Below are positions 1-7,161 of a DNA stretch of 17,678 nucleotides, in pieces; within the stretch, counting starts at the first letter, position 1, and every line of letters starts with the position of its first letter. Location: the NCBI GenBank assembly GCA_002686295.1, contig NZBB01000048.1, positions 1-17,678 of the forward strand, in the 5' to 3' direction. The translations under genes were made by a program, and so were the position numbers. The notes below the pieces were generated by a model. That model saw only the letters and a program-made list of their open reading frames with translations, was not told the origin of the DNA and made no database searches. This stretch comes from Candidatus Woesearchaeota archaeon (lineage in GTDB: Archaea > Nanobdellota > Nanobdellia > Woesearchaeales > GCA-2686295).

Positions 1-16
1 CGTCAATTATTCTATT

Positions 17-50
17 AACAGTTTTAACAGACAATAGTTTAAACACTGTT
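17..50. repeat. Imperfect hairpin downstream of the first gene
   Basis: AACAGT (17-22) pairs with ACTGTT (45-50), and inner AT pairs partly extend the stem. It lies just past the 3' end of the minus-strand gene at 69-779, so it could mark transcript termination or 3'-end processing. The stem is short and AT-rich, so this is weak evidence. The rest of 1-68 is AT-rich with a short direct repeat (ATTAAAACTTT twice near 56-78) and no gene. Confidence 0.25.
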
Positions 51-68
51 CAAAAATTAAAACTTTAA

Positions 69-779
69 TTAAAACTTTCTTTGTTTATACTTATTAATAT
101 TATATTTATCACATTCAAAAGAAGTTAATATCATATTGCTGTCAGAGTCGATTTTTTTGCATATATTGTTTAAGAAAGATTTTTCAAACCCACTAAGACC
201 ACCATAAATATTGCCTGTATATAAAGTTGTTATAACAGTTGTTTTTGGGTTATCTGTTTCTGAAACTTTAATATCTATGTTTTCTTTTAGTTGTTTGTTC
301 TCTCTTGCAGCTATAGACATTAGTTTTTGTTTAGATACCTCATCAACTATGAATCCATCACCTGCTATATCCATATCCTTTATTTTATTGCAAAGACCAG
401 TATATTCATGATCAGAATTCAAATCCGATTTTGAAGAAACTTTTGAACCACCATTCAATAATTTTTCGAATTTTGCTTGGTCTGAACTTCCATCAGCATA
501 AAAAGTGTTCATAAAAGTTACATTTTCATTTTGTTCATCTTTTCCATAAACCACTATTGGTTCTTGACATTCTATTCCTGATTCTTCAATAATTATTTCT
601 GCGTATTTGGAAGGATGATTATGCCCTGTTTCACTATAGAAGTTTATCATACTTTTCTGATCAAGCATCAATGATTTTGTGCTTGCACAATTCATTGTTA
701 ATGCACAAAGTGTTGTTGCTCCAAAGACTTTTAATCCATTTTTTATATTTTTCAAGAGTTTATTTTGAGTTTTTTCCAT
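69..779 (-). CDS. Secreted or lipoprotein-like hypothetical protein
   Basis: A 236-aa protein that I do not recognise. The N-terminus is basic (residues 1-17, rich in K and N), followed by a short hydrophobic stretch (18-30) and Cys31 in the context LTMNCAS. This looks like a signal peptide and could be a lipobox, although Asn at -1 is atypical. The rest is polar, with four further cysteines spread through it (GIEC, GLC, NNIC, FEC) that might form disulfides outside the cell. The start is well supported: ATG at 779 is preceded by a strong Shine-Dalgarno GAGGTGA (792-786) and a TATA box at 819-827. It is transcribed away from the TctA fragment upstream. Export is inferred; function is unknown. 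Confidence 0.75.
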   Translation of the reverse strand: MEKTQNKLLKNIKNGLKVFGATTLCALTMNCASTKSLMLDQKSMINFYSETGHNHPSKYAEIIIEESGIECQEPIVVYGKDEQNENVTFMNTFYADGSSDQAKFEKLLNGGSKVSSKSDLNSDHEYTGLCNKIKDMDIAGDGFIVDEVSKQKLMSIAARENKQLKENIDIKVSETDNPKTTVITTLYTGNIYGGLSGFEKSFLNNICKKIDSDSNMILTSFECDKYNINKYKQRKF

Positions 780-785
780 TTGAGT

Positions 786-827
786 TCACCTCTTTATTAA
801 CTAGCATGCATAAACTAATATATAAAT
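786..827 (-). promoter_or_regulatory. TATA box and Shine-Dalgarno for the secreted hypothetical
   Basis: On the minus strand, ATTTATATA (827-819) is followed by GAGGTGA (792-786), 6 nt before the ATG at 779. The TATA position predicts a transcript start near 797, hence a short leader with a strong ribosome binding site. Many other genes here look leaderless. Confidence 0.6.
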
Positions 828-859
828 GTTTTGTTTTTTAACTACTTATGAGGGACAAT

Positions 860-1640
860 TTACATGATGAAGTAAATCATGACAGGCAACATTATACAAC
901 CCATCGCCTGAGTCCTAGAAACCTTAACAACCGCAGGAATCAAACCAACAGCAGTTGAAACAAACAAAACAAGTAAACCAAGCAACCCAGATAAAAAAAT
1001 CACCAGAACAATAATAAAAAAAATTATGCCAACAACCAACAACCTATAATTAACCAAACTTATTATCCTAGAAAAAATCTTTGCTATTCTCAAAGCCAAA
1101 AAAACAGATACAGAGCCAGCAACTAAAGTAACTGAAAGAAACACCAAAACATTGCTTAAAGTTATTCCTTCAACAAGCATCTGCACAACTATAACTGCAC
1201 CATTTCTGGCCTTGTTTAGAATATATAATGTAACCATTGAAAGAATGAAGTTCACAGTATTAATAGACCCAGATAAAATCAAGAAACCCTTATCACCAAG
1301 ATTTCTGGTAATCTGCAACGACAAAATAGCAGCAATAGCAGCACCAACACCAGGCAAAACAGCAGTTAAAAAACCAGAGAACTGACCGGAAAATAAAGCT
1401 TTCAAAACCAGCTTTTTAGATAATTTCAATTCATGATTAATTTTCTGAACAGGTAAAGATTCATTCGAATTAATGCTATAAATTAAAGTGGAAATACCAA
1501 ACAAACCAGAAAGCATAGGAAACAAAGGATTTTCAAAACCAGGGATGTTCAAAACAATTAATCCAAGAACCCCAGACAACAAAAAAACAAGCAAAGCCCA
1601 CAACTTCTTATTATTCCTTAAAGTCATAAAAACAACAACC
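860..1640 (-). pseudogene. TctA/DUF112 family membrane protein, C-terminal part, split by inversion
   Basis: An open frame of 255 aa runs from ATG 1627 to the stop at 860, and is open upstream to the breakpoint repeat at 1640. It is a polytopic membrane protein with about six hydrophobic segments. The motif GQFSGFLTAVLPGVGAA is typical of the second half of the TctA/DUF112 family. Family members are about 400 aa and have an N-terminal half with a GxxxGxxPG motif, which is absent here. That half is found at 8547-8977 on the other strand. Joined at the 9-bp repeat, the frame reads LLLLVVV-FM-TLRNNKK and gives 400 aa. Archaeal members occur without TctB and TctC, and their substrate is not established. 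Whether the fragment is translated from ATG 1627 is unknown; half a transporter is unlikely to work. Confidence 0.85.
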
Positions 1641-1679
1641 GCATATCTCTTCTAACTCTGACTCTGTTATTATGTGCAT
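1611..1679 (-). pseudogene. 5' fragment of a small zinc-ribbon protein gene, split by inversion
   Basis: ATG at 1679 opens a frame reading MHIITESELEEIC (1679-1641), then GCC within the repeat at 1640-1632. After that it runs into the TctA sequence in the wrong frame and stops at 1613-1611, for 22 codons in all. A TATA box lies at 1711-1720 in the correct orientation. Joined at the repeat to 8969-9112 (plus strand), the gene becomes 60 codons with CGCC and CENCG cysteine motifs. Alone, this piece would be dismissed as noise; the clean in-frame join to the other half is the evidence. Confidence 0.7.
1632..1640 (-). repeat. Left copy of the 9-bp inverted repeat (inversion breakpoint)
   Basis: On the minus strand this reads GGTTGTTGT, identical to plus-strand 8969-8977. 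The flanking bases differ on both sides, so the identity is exactly 9 bp. It is the point where both broken reading frames change partner. Confidence 0.85.
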
Positions 1680-1710
1680 TGTTATCGCTTGAGTCCAAGG
1701 TTTTACTCTT

Positions 1711-1720
1711 AATATATAAA
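1711..1720 (-). promoter_or_regulatory. TATA box of the split zinc-ribbon gene
   Basis: The minus strand reads TTTATATATT here, about 37 nt before the ATG at 1679. It predicts a transcript start near 1690. In the present arrangement a transcript from here would run into the TctA C-terminal fragment. Confidence 0.5.
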
Positions 1721-1768
1721 TTTTGTTTTTAATTCAAAAGTTGCAAAATTTCTTTAAAAAACGAAAAC

Positions 1769-1777
1769 TATTTAAAA
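1769..1777 (+). promoter_or_regulatory. TATA-like box of the small acidic protein gene
   Basis: TATTTAAAA is centred about 28 bp before the ATG at 1801, the usual spacing for a leaderless archaeal mRNA. This supports ATG 1801 as the start rather than the TTG at 1723. Confidence 0.55.
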
Positions 1778-1800
1778 CAGATATATCAGTTCTCCTTATC

Positions 1801-2007
1801 ATGTCACAAGATGAACACTCTGATGAATTTGAATCAGTTTATAATGATGAAGGCAGAGAGGAATTAGTTGAAGATGATGAGATAAGTCCTCAAGAAGAAG
1901 CTTTCATGGCAGGATATGATTCTGATCCAGAAGAGAAGAAAAAGAAAAAAGATGAAGATGATGATGAAGCTTATGATGAAGCTTTTGAGAAGAAAAAGAA
2001 AAAATAA
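1801..2007 (+). CDS. Small, highly acidic hypothetical protein
   Basis: A 68-aa protein with 28 Asp/Glu residues, a central segment EISPQEEAFMAGYDSD (residues 27-42), and two lysine tracts (residues 46-50 and 64-68) separated by an acidic block. No signal peptide or membrane segment is visible, so it is probably cytoplasmic and largely disordered. The only ordered-looking part is the central EEAFMAGY stretch. An open frame extends upstream to a TTG at 1723, but ATG 1801 sits at leaderless distance from a TATA-like box. The gene is convergent with thrS, and the two stop codons abut (2007/2008). Alternating acidic and lysine blocks suggest binding to RNA, ribosomes or polymerase, but that is only a guess. 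Function unknown. Confidence 0.7.
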   Translation: MSQDEHSDEFESVYNDEGREELVEDDEISPQEEAFMAGYDSDPEEKKKKKDEDDDEAYDEAFEKKKKK

Positions 2008-3915
2008 CTAAATAGTTTTTTCTTTCACTTCTGTAATTAACTGTTTGATAAATAAAGAAATCTTTTTTTCTCCATGAAATTTATTGTCAAAGGTTCTCAC
2101 TGCAACACTCTTGTTCTTTAATTCTTTTTCTCCAACAACTAATATATAATTAATTTTCTCTACTTGTGCTTCTCTGACTTTTTTACCAATAGATTCTGCT
2201 CTGTCATCAACACCTACTCTTATTCCAGCGACTCTAATTTTTTCAGCTGATTTATGAGCATATCCTTTGAATCTTTCTGCAACTGTTAAGATTCTTACTT
2301 GTTCCGGACTTAGCCAAAGAGGCAGTTTGCCTGCAAAATGTTCTATCATTACACCCATGAATCTGTCTATTGATCCAAATAAAGCTCTGTGAATCATTAT
2401 TGGTTGGTGTTTCTTTCCATCTTTGCCTTCATATTTTAGTTTAAATCTTTCAGGCAAGTTAAAATCTAGTTGGATTGTTGCACATTGCCAGTTTCTTCCA
2501 ATGCTGTCTTTTATATGCAGGTCAATCTTTGGTCCGTAAAATGCACCATCTCCTGGGTTTATCTTGTATTTCAACCCATTTTTTTTTAGGGCTGATTCAA
2601 GTGCTTTCTCTGCTTTGCGCCAAATAGTTTTTGAGCCCATTGCTTTCTCAGGTCTTGTGCTAAGTTCCAGATGATAATCCATTTTGAAAACATCTTTGTA
2701 TATGTAATTTGTAAAGTCAAGAAGTCTGCTCATTTCTTCTTCTAGTTGGTCTGGCTCACAAAATATGTGTGCATCATCTTGACAAAACTTTCTTACCCTT
2801 GTAAGTCCTGCAAGTACACCTTTCAATTCGTTTCTGTGAAGAGGTGCAAAATCGGTCATTCTAAATGGTAGGTCTCTATAGCTTTTTGTGCTGTTAAGAT
2901 ACATTAGGCAGTGCGAAGGGCAATTCATTGGTTTTAAGGCGAATTCTCTTCCATCAACGGTTAATGTGAACATGTCTTCTTTGAAATGTTCCCAGTGACC
3001 GGAAGTTTCCCATAAAGATTTATCATAAATTAGTGGAGTTATAACTTCTTGATACCCTCTTTTCTTGTATTCTTCTCTAAGAAAACTAATTAATTCATTA
3101 TAGATGATTGTTCCTTTGTTGTGAAAGAAAGCACTTCCAGGACTTTGTTCATGGAAAGTAAACCACTCGAGTTCCTTTCCAATCTTTCTATGGTCACGTT
3201 TTTCAGCTTCTATTTGCAATCTAAGATATTTTTTTAATTGTTTTTTTTCAAGAAAGCTAACTCCATAGATTCTTTGCAATGATTTATTTTTTGAGTTTCC
3301 TCTCCAATAAGCAGATGATACTTTTGTAAGTTTGAATGCTTTAATCATTCCTGTATTAGGAATATGTGGTCCTTTGCATAAGTCTTTGAATTCTCCCTGT
3401 TCATAGTAAGATATTTTTTCATTTTTTGGCATATCTTCAATCATCTCTGTCTTATACTTGTTTTTTTTAAACAACTGAATCGCTTTTTTTCTTGTTATAT
3501 CAACTCTTTTCACAGCAAGGTTTTCTTCAACAATTTTTTTCATTTCTTGCTCTATTTTCTCTAAATCCTTTGGTTTAAGAGGTTTTATATCTATGTCATA
3601 GTAGAATCCTCCTTCAATAGTTGGTCCTATTGTTAGTTTTGCTTTTGGAAATAATCTTAGAACTGCCTGAGCCATCAAATGAGCTGTTGAATGGTGAAAA
3701 ACTTCTTTTCCTCCATGGGTATCAAATGTTAATATTTCAATCTTTGAATCGCTATTTATTTTCTTGTTTAAGTCTATAAGTCCGTCATTTACACTTGCTG
3801 CTACAGCTGATTTTGCAAGTCCAGAACCTATGCTCTTAACGATTTCAAGTCCTGTAATTCCCTTTTTGAAATTCTTGCTTGAACCGTCAGGAAAAGTTAT
3901 TCTTATCTTTGTCAT
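2008..3915 (-). CDS. thrS: Threonyl-tRNA synthetase, bacterial type
   Basis: This 635-aa class II synthetase charges tRNA-Thr with threonine in the cytoplasm. In order it has: an N-terminal TGS domain (about 1-65); the bacterial-type editing domain with HxxxH (H75, H79) and C180/H184 in CKGPH, which hydrolyses Ser-tRNA-Thr; the catalytic core; and a C-terminal anticodon-binding domain (about 535-630). The zinc ligands that select threonine are all present: C332 (MNCPSHC), H383 (CQDDAHIF) and H509 (MIHRALFGS). Motif 2 is in FAPLHRNELKG and motif 3 in GSIDRF. Most Euryarchaeota instead carry a D-aminoacyl-deacylase-like editing domain, so this copy is of bacterial style, as often found in DPANN. 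ATG 3915 lies at leaderless distance from a TATA box. Complete and apparently functional. Confidence 0.97.
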   Translation of the reverse strand: MTKIRITFPDGSSKNFKKGITGLEIVKSIGSGLAKSAVAASVNDGLIDLNKKINSDSKIEILTFDTHGGKEVFHHSTAHLMAQAVLRLFPKAKLTIGPTIEGGFYYDIDIKPLKPKDLEKIEQEMKKIVEENLAVKRVDITRKKAIQLFKKNKYKTEMIEDMPKNEKISYYEQGEFKDLCKGPHIPNTGMIKAFKLTKVSSAYWRGNSKNKSLQRIYGVSFLEKKQLKKYLRLQIEAEKRDHRKIGKELEWFTFHEQSPGSAFFHNKGTIIYNELISFLREEYKKRGYQEVITPLIYDKSLWETSGHWEHFKEDMFTLTVDGREFALKPMNCPSHCLMYLNSTKSYRDLPFRMTDFAPLHRNELKGVLAGLTRVRKFCQDDAHIFCEPDQLEEEMSRLLDFTNYIYKDVFKMDYHLELSTRPEKAMGSKTIWRKAEKALESALKKNGLKYKINPGDGAFYGPKIDLHIKDSIGRNWQCATIQLDFNLPERFKLKYEGKDGKKHQPIMIHRALFGSIDRFMGVMIEHFAGKLPLWLSPEQVRILTVAERFKGYAHKSAEKIRVAGIRVGVDDRAESIGKKVREAQVEKINYILVVGEKELKNKSVAVRTFDNKFHGEKKISLFIKQLITEVKEKTI

Positions 3916-3940
3916 TAGAGATAGATATTATTATAGGTAT

Positions 3941-3950
3941 ATTTATAATT
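3941..3950 (-). promoter_or_regulatory. TATA box of thrS
   Basis: The minus strand reads AATTATAAAT, centred about 29 bp before the thrS ATG at 3915. This implies a leaderless mRNA and no T-box-like leader. Confidence 0.55.
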
Positions 3951-3965
3951 TACGCAAGAAAACTT

Positions 3966-4154
3966 CTAAACACGATATTCATAAGTGTTTCTTTTACCTG
4001 TATTTTTGTATTTTATGATGTTGGTTTTTCTAAGTTTCTTGAGAGACATAGTTACAGATCCAATTGACACGCCAAGCTTTTCAGAAATTTCTCTAGATGT
4101 GTACCATTTAGTCTTGTGTTTGCATAAAAAATCATAAACTTCTTGTTGTCCCAT
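3966..4154 (-). CDS. Small winged-helix DNA-binding protein
   Basis: This 62-aa protein is almost entirely one winged helix-turn-helix. The HTH is TSREISEKLGVSIGSVTMSL (about residues 19-38), followed by a helix and a short wing (KNTGKRNTYEYRV) at the C-terminus. It resembles the minimal MarR/ArsR-like regulators common in archaea. It has no visible effector domain, so it would act as a bare DNA binder, perhaps as a dimer. ATG 4154 is preceded by a strong Shine-Dalgarno AGGTGA (4166-4161). It lies between thrS and the small membrane protein gene, all three on the minus strand, but each has its own TATA box. Targets are unknown. Confidence 0.85.
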   Translation of the reverse strand: MGQQEVYDFLCKHKTKWYTSREISEKLGVSIGSVTMSLKKLRKTNIIKYKNTGKRNTYEYRV

Positions 4155-4160
4155 AAAAAA

Positions 4161-4205
4161 TCACCTTTACCCCTAATATATTTTGTTAATGTAATACTAT
4201 ATAAG
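4161..4205 (-). promoter_or_regulatory. TATA box and Shine-Dalgarno of the winged-helix gene
   Basis: On the minus strand, CTTATATA (4205-4198) and AGGTGA (4166-4161) precede the ATG at 4154. The TATA position predicts a leader of about 20 nt that includes the ribosome binding site. Confidence 0.55.
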
Positions 4206-4210
4206 CTTTT

Positions 4211-4339
4211 CTATAAAAAAAGCATGAAAAGACCTATTATTAGTAATATTGAGCCAAAAACTATTGCTACCCAAGCAGATCTTTCTTCGATTGATAAATC
4301 TGCGTAAAATGAATATAGTGAGCTGTAATTAAAATCCAT
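4211..4339 (-). CDS. 42-aa single-pass membrane protein
   Basis: A short frame in an otherwise empty 250-bp gap. It reads MDFNYSSLYSFYADLSIEER followed by one transmembrane helix, roughly AWVAIVFGSILLIIGLFMLF, ending at the stop. The soluble N-terminal part carries an acidic/basic SIEERS stretch just before the helix, so it is probably one membrane-anchored micropeptide. Support comes from a TATA box (4367-4375) about 30 bp before the ATG, suggesting a leaderless mRNA, and from a clear polar-then-hydrophobic layout. No homologue is recognised and function is unknown. It sits between the winged-helix and DRG genes, all on the same strand. Confidence 0.6.
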   Translation of the reverse strand: MDFNYSSLYSFYADLSIEERSAWVAIVFGSILLIIGLFMLFL

Positions 4340-4366
4340 TATATGAGTACTGATAGTTAAGAAAGT

Positions 4367-4375
4367 ATATAAAAT
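4367..4375 (-). promoter_or_regulatory. TATA box of the 42-aa membrane protein gene
   Basis: The plus strand reads TATATAAAA and the minus strand TTTTATATA, about 30 bp before the ATG at 4339. Confidence 0.45.
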
Positions 4376-4404
4376 TTATCAATTACTATTGAATGGTGTT
4401 TTTT

Positions 4405-5496
4405 TTAGTCAAAGTGTAGTTCCAGTATGTCTTCGTCTTTTAACTTGTGTTTTGATGATAGTTTTTGTCCTGGAAACTTTGCTGATGGGCCTGTTATGCG
4501 ACAGAACTTGAATAATCGCACAAAGTCTTTATGAAGTTTTTCGCAAATATCTCTTACAGTAGAATCTTTTGTGATTATTAATGGTTCTTTAATATCTGCT
4601 TCTTTTCCAGGCTCTTTCAGGTAGATTCTTATGAAGTTGAGTTTTTTGAATATCAATTCTTTCAGTTCTTCCATTCCTTTATTCTCAGTTGCAGATATTG
4701 CGATGTCTGCTTTTATTCTTTTCATTAATGGTTTTAATTTTTTTTCTGTTACTGAATCTGCTTTGCTTATTATTGTTATTGCTTTCACATATTTTTTATT
4801 GTCTTCTATACAGTCAATCAGTTTATCTATGTTTATTTTATCTCTTATTATAACATCTGCATTACTAATTTTGAATTCTTTGAAAACTGTTTTCATTGTT
4901 TCTTTGCTTAACTCAAGTTTTACTGTTGATGCAATTTTTATGCCATTCCTAGCAGTTTTTTTAATTCTTACATCAGGTCTTTGTTGATTCAAACGAATAT
5001 TTGCATCATAAACTTCTTTCAGTATAACATTGTGTTGTTTTGTATGAAGTGCTTCAACCAATATTAAAACAAGGTCTGCATTTCTTAGAACAGATAATAT
5101 TTCTTTTCCTCTTCCTCTGCCTGTGGCTGCTCCTTTAACTATTCCTGGCACGTCAAGAATCTGAATTTTAGAATGTTTATATTTTAGTAGTCCGGGAATA
5201 ACACTGAGAGTTGTGAATTCATAACTTCCGACTTCTGACTCTTGATTTGTTATCTTATTAAGTAGAGTGCTTTTTCCAACAGATGGAAATCCTAGTATTA
5301 GAACTGTTGCATCTCCAGTTTTTCTAACTGAGTAACCTTCTTTTGGACCAGAACTTTTGCCTCTGGAAACCTGTTTTTCTTTTAAACGGGCAAGTTGTGC
5401 TTTATACAGTCCGATGGCGTGCTGTGTTCTTTTATTGTACTTGGAGTTTTTTATAAGGTTTTCCAACTCAGTTATTTTCTCAGAATAGTCTGCCAT
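4405..5496 (-). CDS. DRG/Rbg-family GTPase (OBG-HflX-like superfamily)
   Basis: This 363-aa protein is an archaeal member of the developmentally regulated GTP-binding (DRG) family. These conserved GTPases associate with ribosomes and act in translation. It has an N-terminal helical region (1-60), then a G domain with G1 GFPSVGKST (69-77), switch II DVPG (115-118) followed by GAATGRGRGKE, and G4 SKAD in TIISKADSV. The S5D2L-like insertion typical of DRG interrupts the G domain (about 165-235). A TGS domain ends the protein (about 290-363), including the final LHFD. Length and order match the family. ATG 5496 lies 27 bp from a TATA-like box, so the mRNA is probably leaderless. Confidence 0.95.
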   Translation of the reverse strand: MADYSEKITELENLIKNSKYNKRTQHAIGLYKAQLARLKEKQVSRGKSSGPKEGYSVRKTGDATVLILGFPSVGKSTLLNKITNQESEVGSYEFTTLSVIPGLLKYKHSKIQILDVPGIVKGAATGRGRGKEILSVLRNADLVLILVEALHTKQHNVILKEVYDANIRLNQQRPDVRIKKTARNGIKIASTVKLELSKETMKTVFKEFKISNADVIIRDKINIDKLIDCIEDNKKYVKAITIISKADSVTEKKLKPLMKRIKADIAISATENKGMEELKELIFKKLNFIRIYLKEPGKEADIKEPLIITKDSTVRDICEKLHKDFVRLFKFCRITGPSAKFPGQKLSSKHKLKDEDILELHFD

Positions 5497-5517
5497 GAAA
5501 ATCTTTAAATTGGCTTT

Positions 5518-5548
5518 GATTTAAAAAAATATTGAAAACATTTAAATC
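5518..5548. promoter_or_regulatory. Divergent promoters between the DRG gene and the ATPase pair
   Basis: A minus-strand TATA-like element (5528-5518, TTTTTTAAATC) is 27 bp from the DRG start. A plus-strand element, CATTTAAATC (5539-5548), faces the ATPase genes. The ATPase transcript would start near 5570 and carry a leader of about 40 nt. Confidence 0.5.
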
Positions 5549-5610
5549 ATAAAGTTATTTTCTATAGGTTTTCTTAGAAAAAGGGGTGGGCAATAGTTGG
5601 AGTGCTGGAA

Positions 5611-6444
5611 ATGAACTGGTATAATGATTTTGGATTTGAACAGAACCCTTTAGAGCCAAATCCTTTTTTTTCAGACTCTTTTTTGGTTAAGTACAAGCAT
5701 GAAACCAGATGGATAGAACGCTCTCTTAAGGCTGAAAACATAGTTTTATTGGAAGGACCTGAAAGCAGTGGAAAAACAATTATTGCAAAAGAGCTTACAG
5801 AGAGAATGAACTGTTTATACCTTGATGCAGGACGGATAAGCAAGAATAATAATATTGAGAAATTAATCAGAAAACGATTTAGCAGACCTATGTTGATAGT
5901 TGATAATGCTCAGCATTTAACATTTGATAATCTTGAGAGAATAAAATATTTTTATGATAAAAAAAATGTTAGAGGGGTTCTTTTCACAGCAGAGTTTGCA
6001 GAGGATGTGCCTTTCAGTGAAAGCTTGAAACACAGAATAGGGCGAAGGATTGTAAAGCTTAGAAATGCAACTGCAAAAGACGCGATTATCATAACTAAAA
6101 AACGTTTAGGGAAAAGCAATCCTTTTTCAGACAGGATTATATTGAGGATATTTGGGTTTTCAAATAATGATTTAAAACTGCATTTAAACAATTGTGAGAA
6201 AGTATTGAAGCATTTGATAGATAATGAGCTTGAAAGCATATCAGAGAATGAACTAAACTTAATATTATCAGGTCATGTTTATCGCCAAAGTTTCTCAGCT
6301 GATAACTGTCATAAATGTGAGAAAGAATTAGCGTTAATTAATGATTATTGGCGTTGCCCTGTATGTGATACTTTTTGTTTGCATTGTGGCTGTTTAGTTT
6401 TAGAAGAAGATGAAGAATGTCCTGATTGTGGGGAGAACTTATAA
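5611..6444 (+). CDS. ExeA/Cdc6-like P-loop ATPase with C-terminal zinc ribbons
   Basis: This 277-aa protein starts at ATG 5611, with GGAG (5599-5602) ahead of it; an in-frame GTG at 5602 is an alternative. It opens with NDFGFEQNPL, the GFxxNPF-like motif also found at the start of ExeA-type AAA ATPases. Walker A is GPESSGKT (49-56). Walker B is MLIVDNAQH (94-102), with Asn where the catalytic Glu is usual. A helical region follows (about 150-225). The C-terminus has nine cysteines: CHKC (233-236), CPVC (249-252), CLHCGC (256-261) and CPDCG (270-274), enough for two zinc ribbons. The next gene encodes a paralogue one base after the stop, so the two probably act together. Function unknown; DNA or RNA binding is plausible from the zinc ribbons. 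Confidence 0.8.
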   Translation: MNWYNDFGFEQNPLEPNPFFSDSFLVKYKHETRWIERSLKAENIVLLEGPESSGKTIIAKELTERMNCLYLDAGRISKNNNIEKLIRKRFSRPMLIVDNAQHLTFDNLERIKYFYDKKNVRGVLFTAEFAEDVPFSESLKHRIGRRIVKLRNATAKDAIIITKKRLGKSNPFSDRIILRIFGFSNNDLKLHLNNCEKVLKHLIDNELESISENELNLILSGHVYRQSFSADNCHKCEKELALINDYWRCPVCDTFCLHCGCLVLEEDEECPDCGENL

Positions 6445-6445
6445 A

Positions 6446-7144
6446 ATGTGGTATGAAGAACTTGGTTTTAGAAAAAATCCTTTGAAGATAAGTCCTTTTA
6501 AGAATGAATTGGTGGATGTAGGTGGTTTGATAGACAAACTTAATAATCTTGTGGTAGAAGGAGCTTTATGCACTATAACAGGTGATTATGGCTCTGGCAA
6601 AACGACTTTGCTTGCAAGTGTTATAAAACGATTTATGGGTAAGAGAAAAGTTATTTATTATAGTTGCAACAGAAAAGAATCAAGCTTAAGAATCGATGAA
6701 TTGCTTTATGGTCGTACATGGTTTAGCAGGCTATTTAAGTTAAAATCAAAAAATATTATTCTGTTATTGGACGAGATAAATGGTTTGAACATAAAAGAAC
6801 AGAAAAAAATATTATTCTACCTTAACAATGGTTATCTGAAATCGTTGGTGTTTGTAGCCAAAAGCAAAAGTGATTTGAAGCTTAATAATGAACTTAAATT
6901 GTTGTCTGAGAATAATGATTTTAGATTAGCAAATTTAAAACCCTTGCAGGCAGTCAGGATTATTAGGCGAAGAATGAATAATCCTAAGTTCATAAGCAAT
7001 GCAATGATAAAAAGAATTCATAAAATTAATCCTAATCCAAGAACTTTCTTGCAGAACTGTGAAGATGTTTGCAGATACGCAATTGAGAATGGTTCGAGAA
7101 AAGTCAATGGTAAGCATGTTGAGATATTGAAAGAGTTTGTTTGA
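6446..7144 (+). CDS. ExeA/Cdc6-like P-loop ATPase, paralogue of the upstream gene
   Basis: This 232-aa protein begins MWYEELGFRKNPLKISPF, matching the start of its upstream neighbour (GF then NPL). ATG 6446 is one base after the preceding stop, which indicates translational coupling; the frame extends further upstream, but only inside the neighbour. Walker A is GDYGSGKTT (46-54). Walker B is IILLLDEINGL (104-114), with the Glu intact, unlike the first protein. A sensor-1-like VFVAKSK follows, and then a helical lid region (about 165-232) with basic RIIRRRMNNP. There is no zinc ribbon. The pairing of one partner with a full Walker B and one with a changed Walker B suggests a heteromeric ATPase in which only one site hydrolyses ATP. 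That is inference. Confidence 0.8.
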   Translation: MWYEELGFRKNPLKISPFKNELVDVGGLIDKLNNLVVEGALCTITGDYGSGKTTLLASVIKRFMGKRKVIYYSCNRKESSLRIDELLYGRTWFSRLFKLKSKNIILLLDEINGLNIKEQKKILFYLNNGYLKSLVFVAKSKSDLKLNNELKLLSENNDFRLANLKPLQAVRIIRRRMNNPKFISNAMIKRIHKINPNPRTFLQNCEDVCRYAIENGSRKVNGKHVEILKEFV

Positions 7145-7161
7145 AATAGAAATTCTTCGTA

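Noticed and set aside
1632..1640. Site-specific DNA invertase or phase-variation system at the 9-bp repeats
   Set aside because: No invertase or recombinase gene is present in the window, and 9 bp is too short and plain to call a recombination site. Chance microhomology or an assembly artefact explains it as well.
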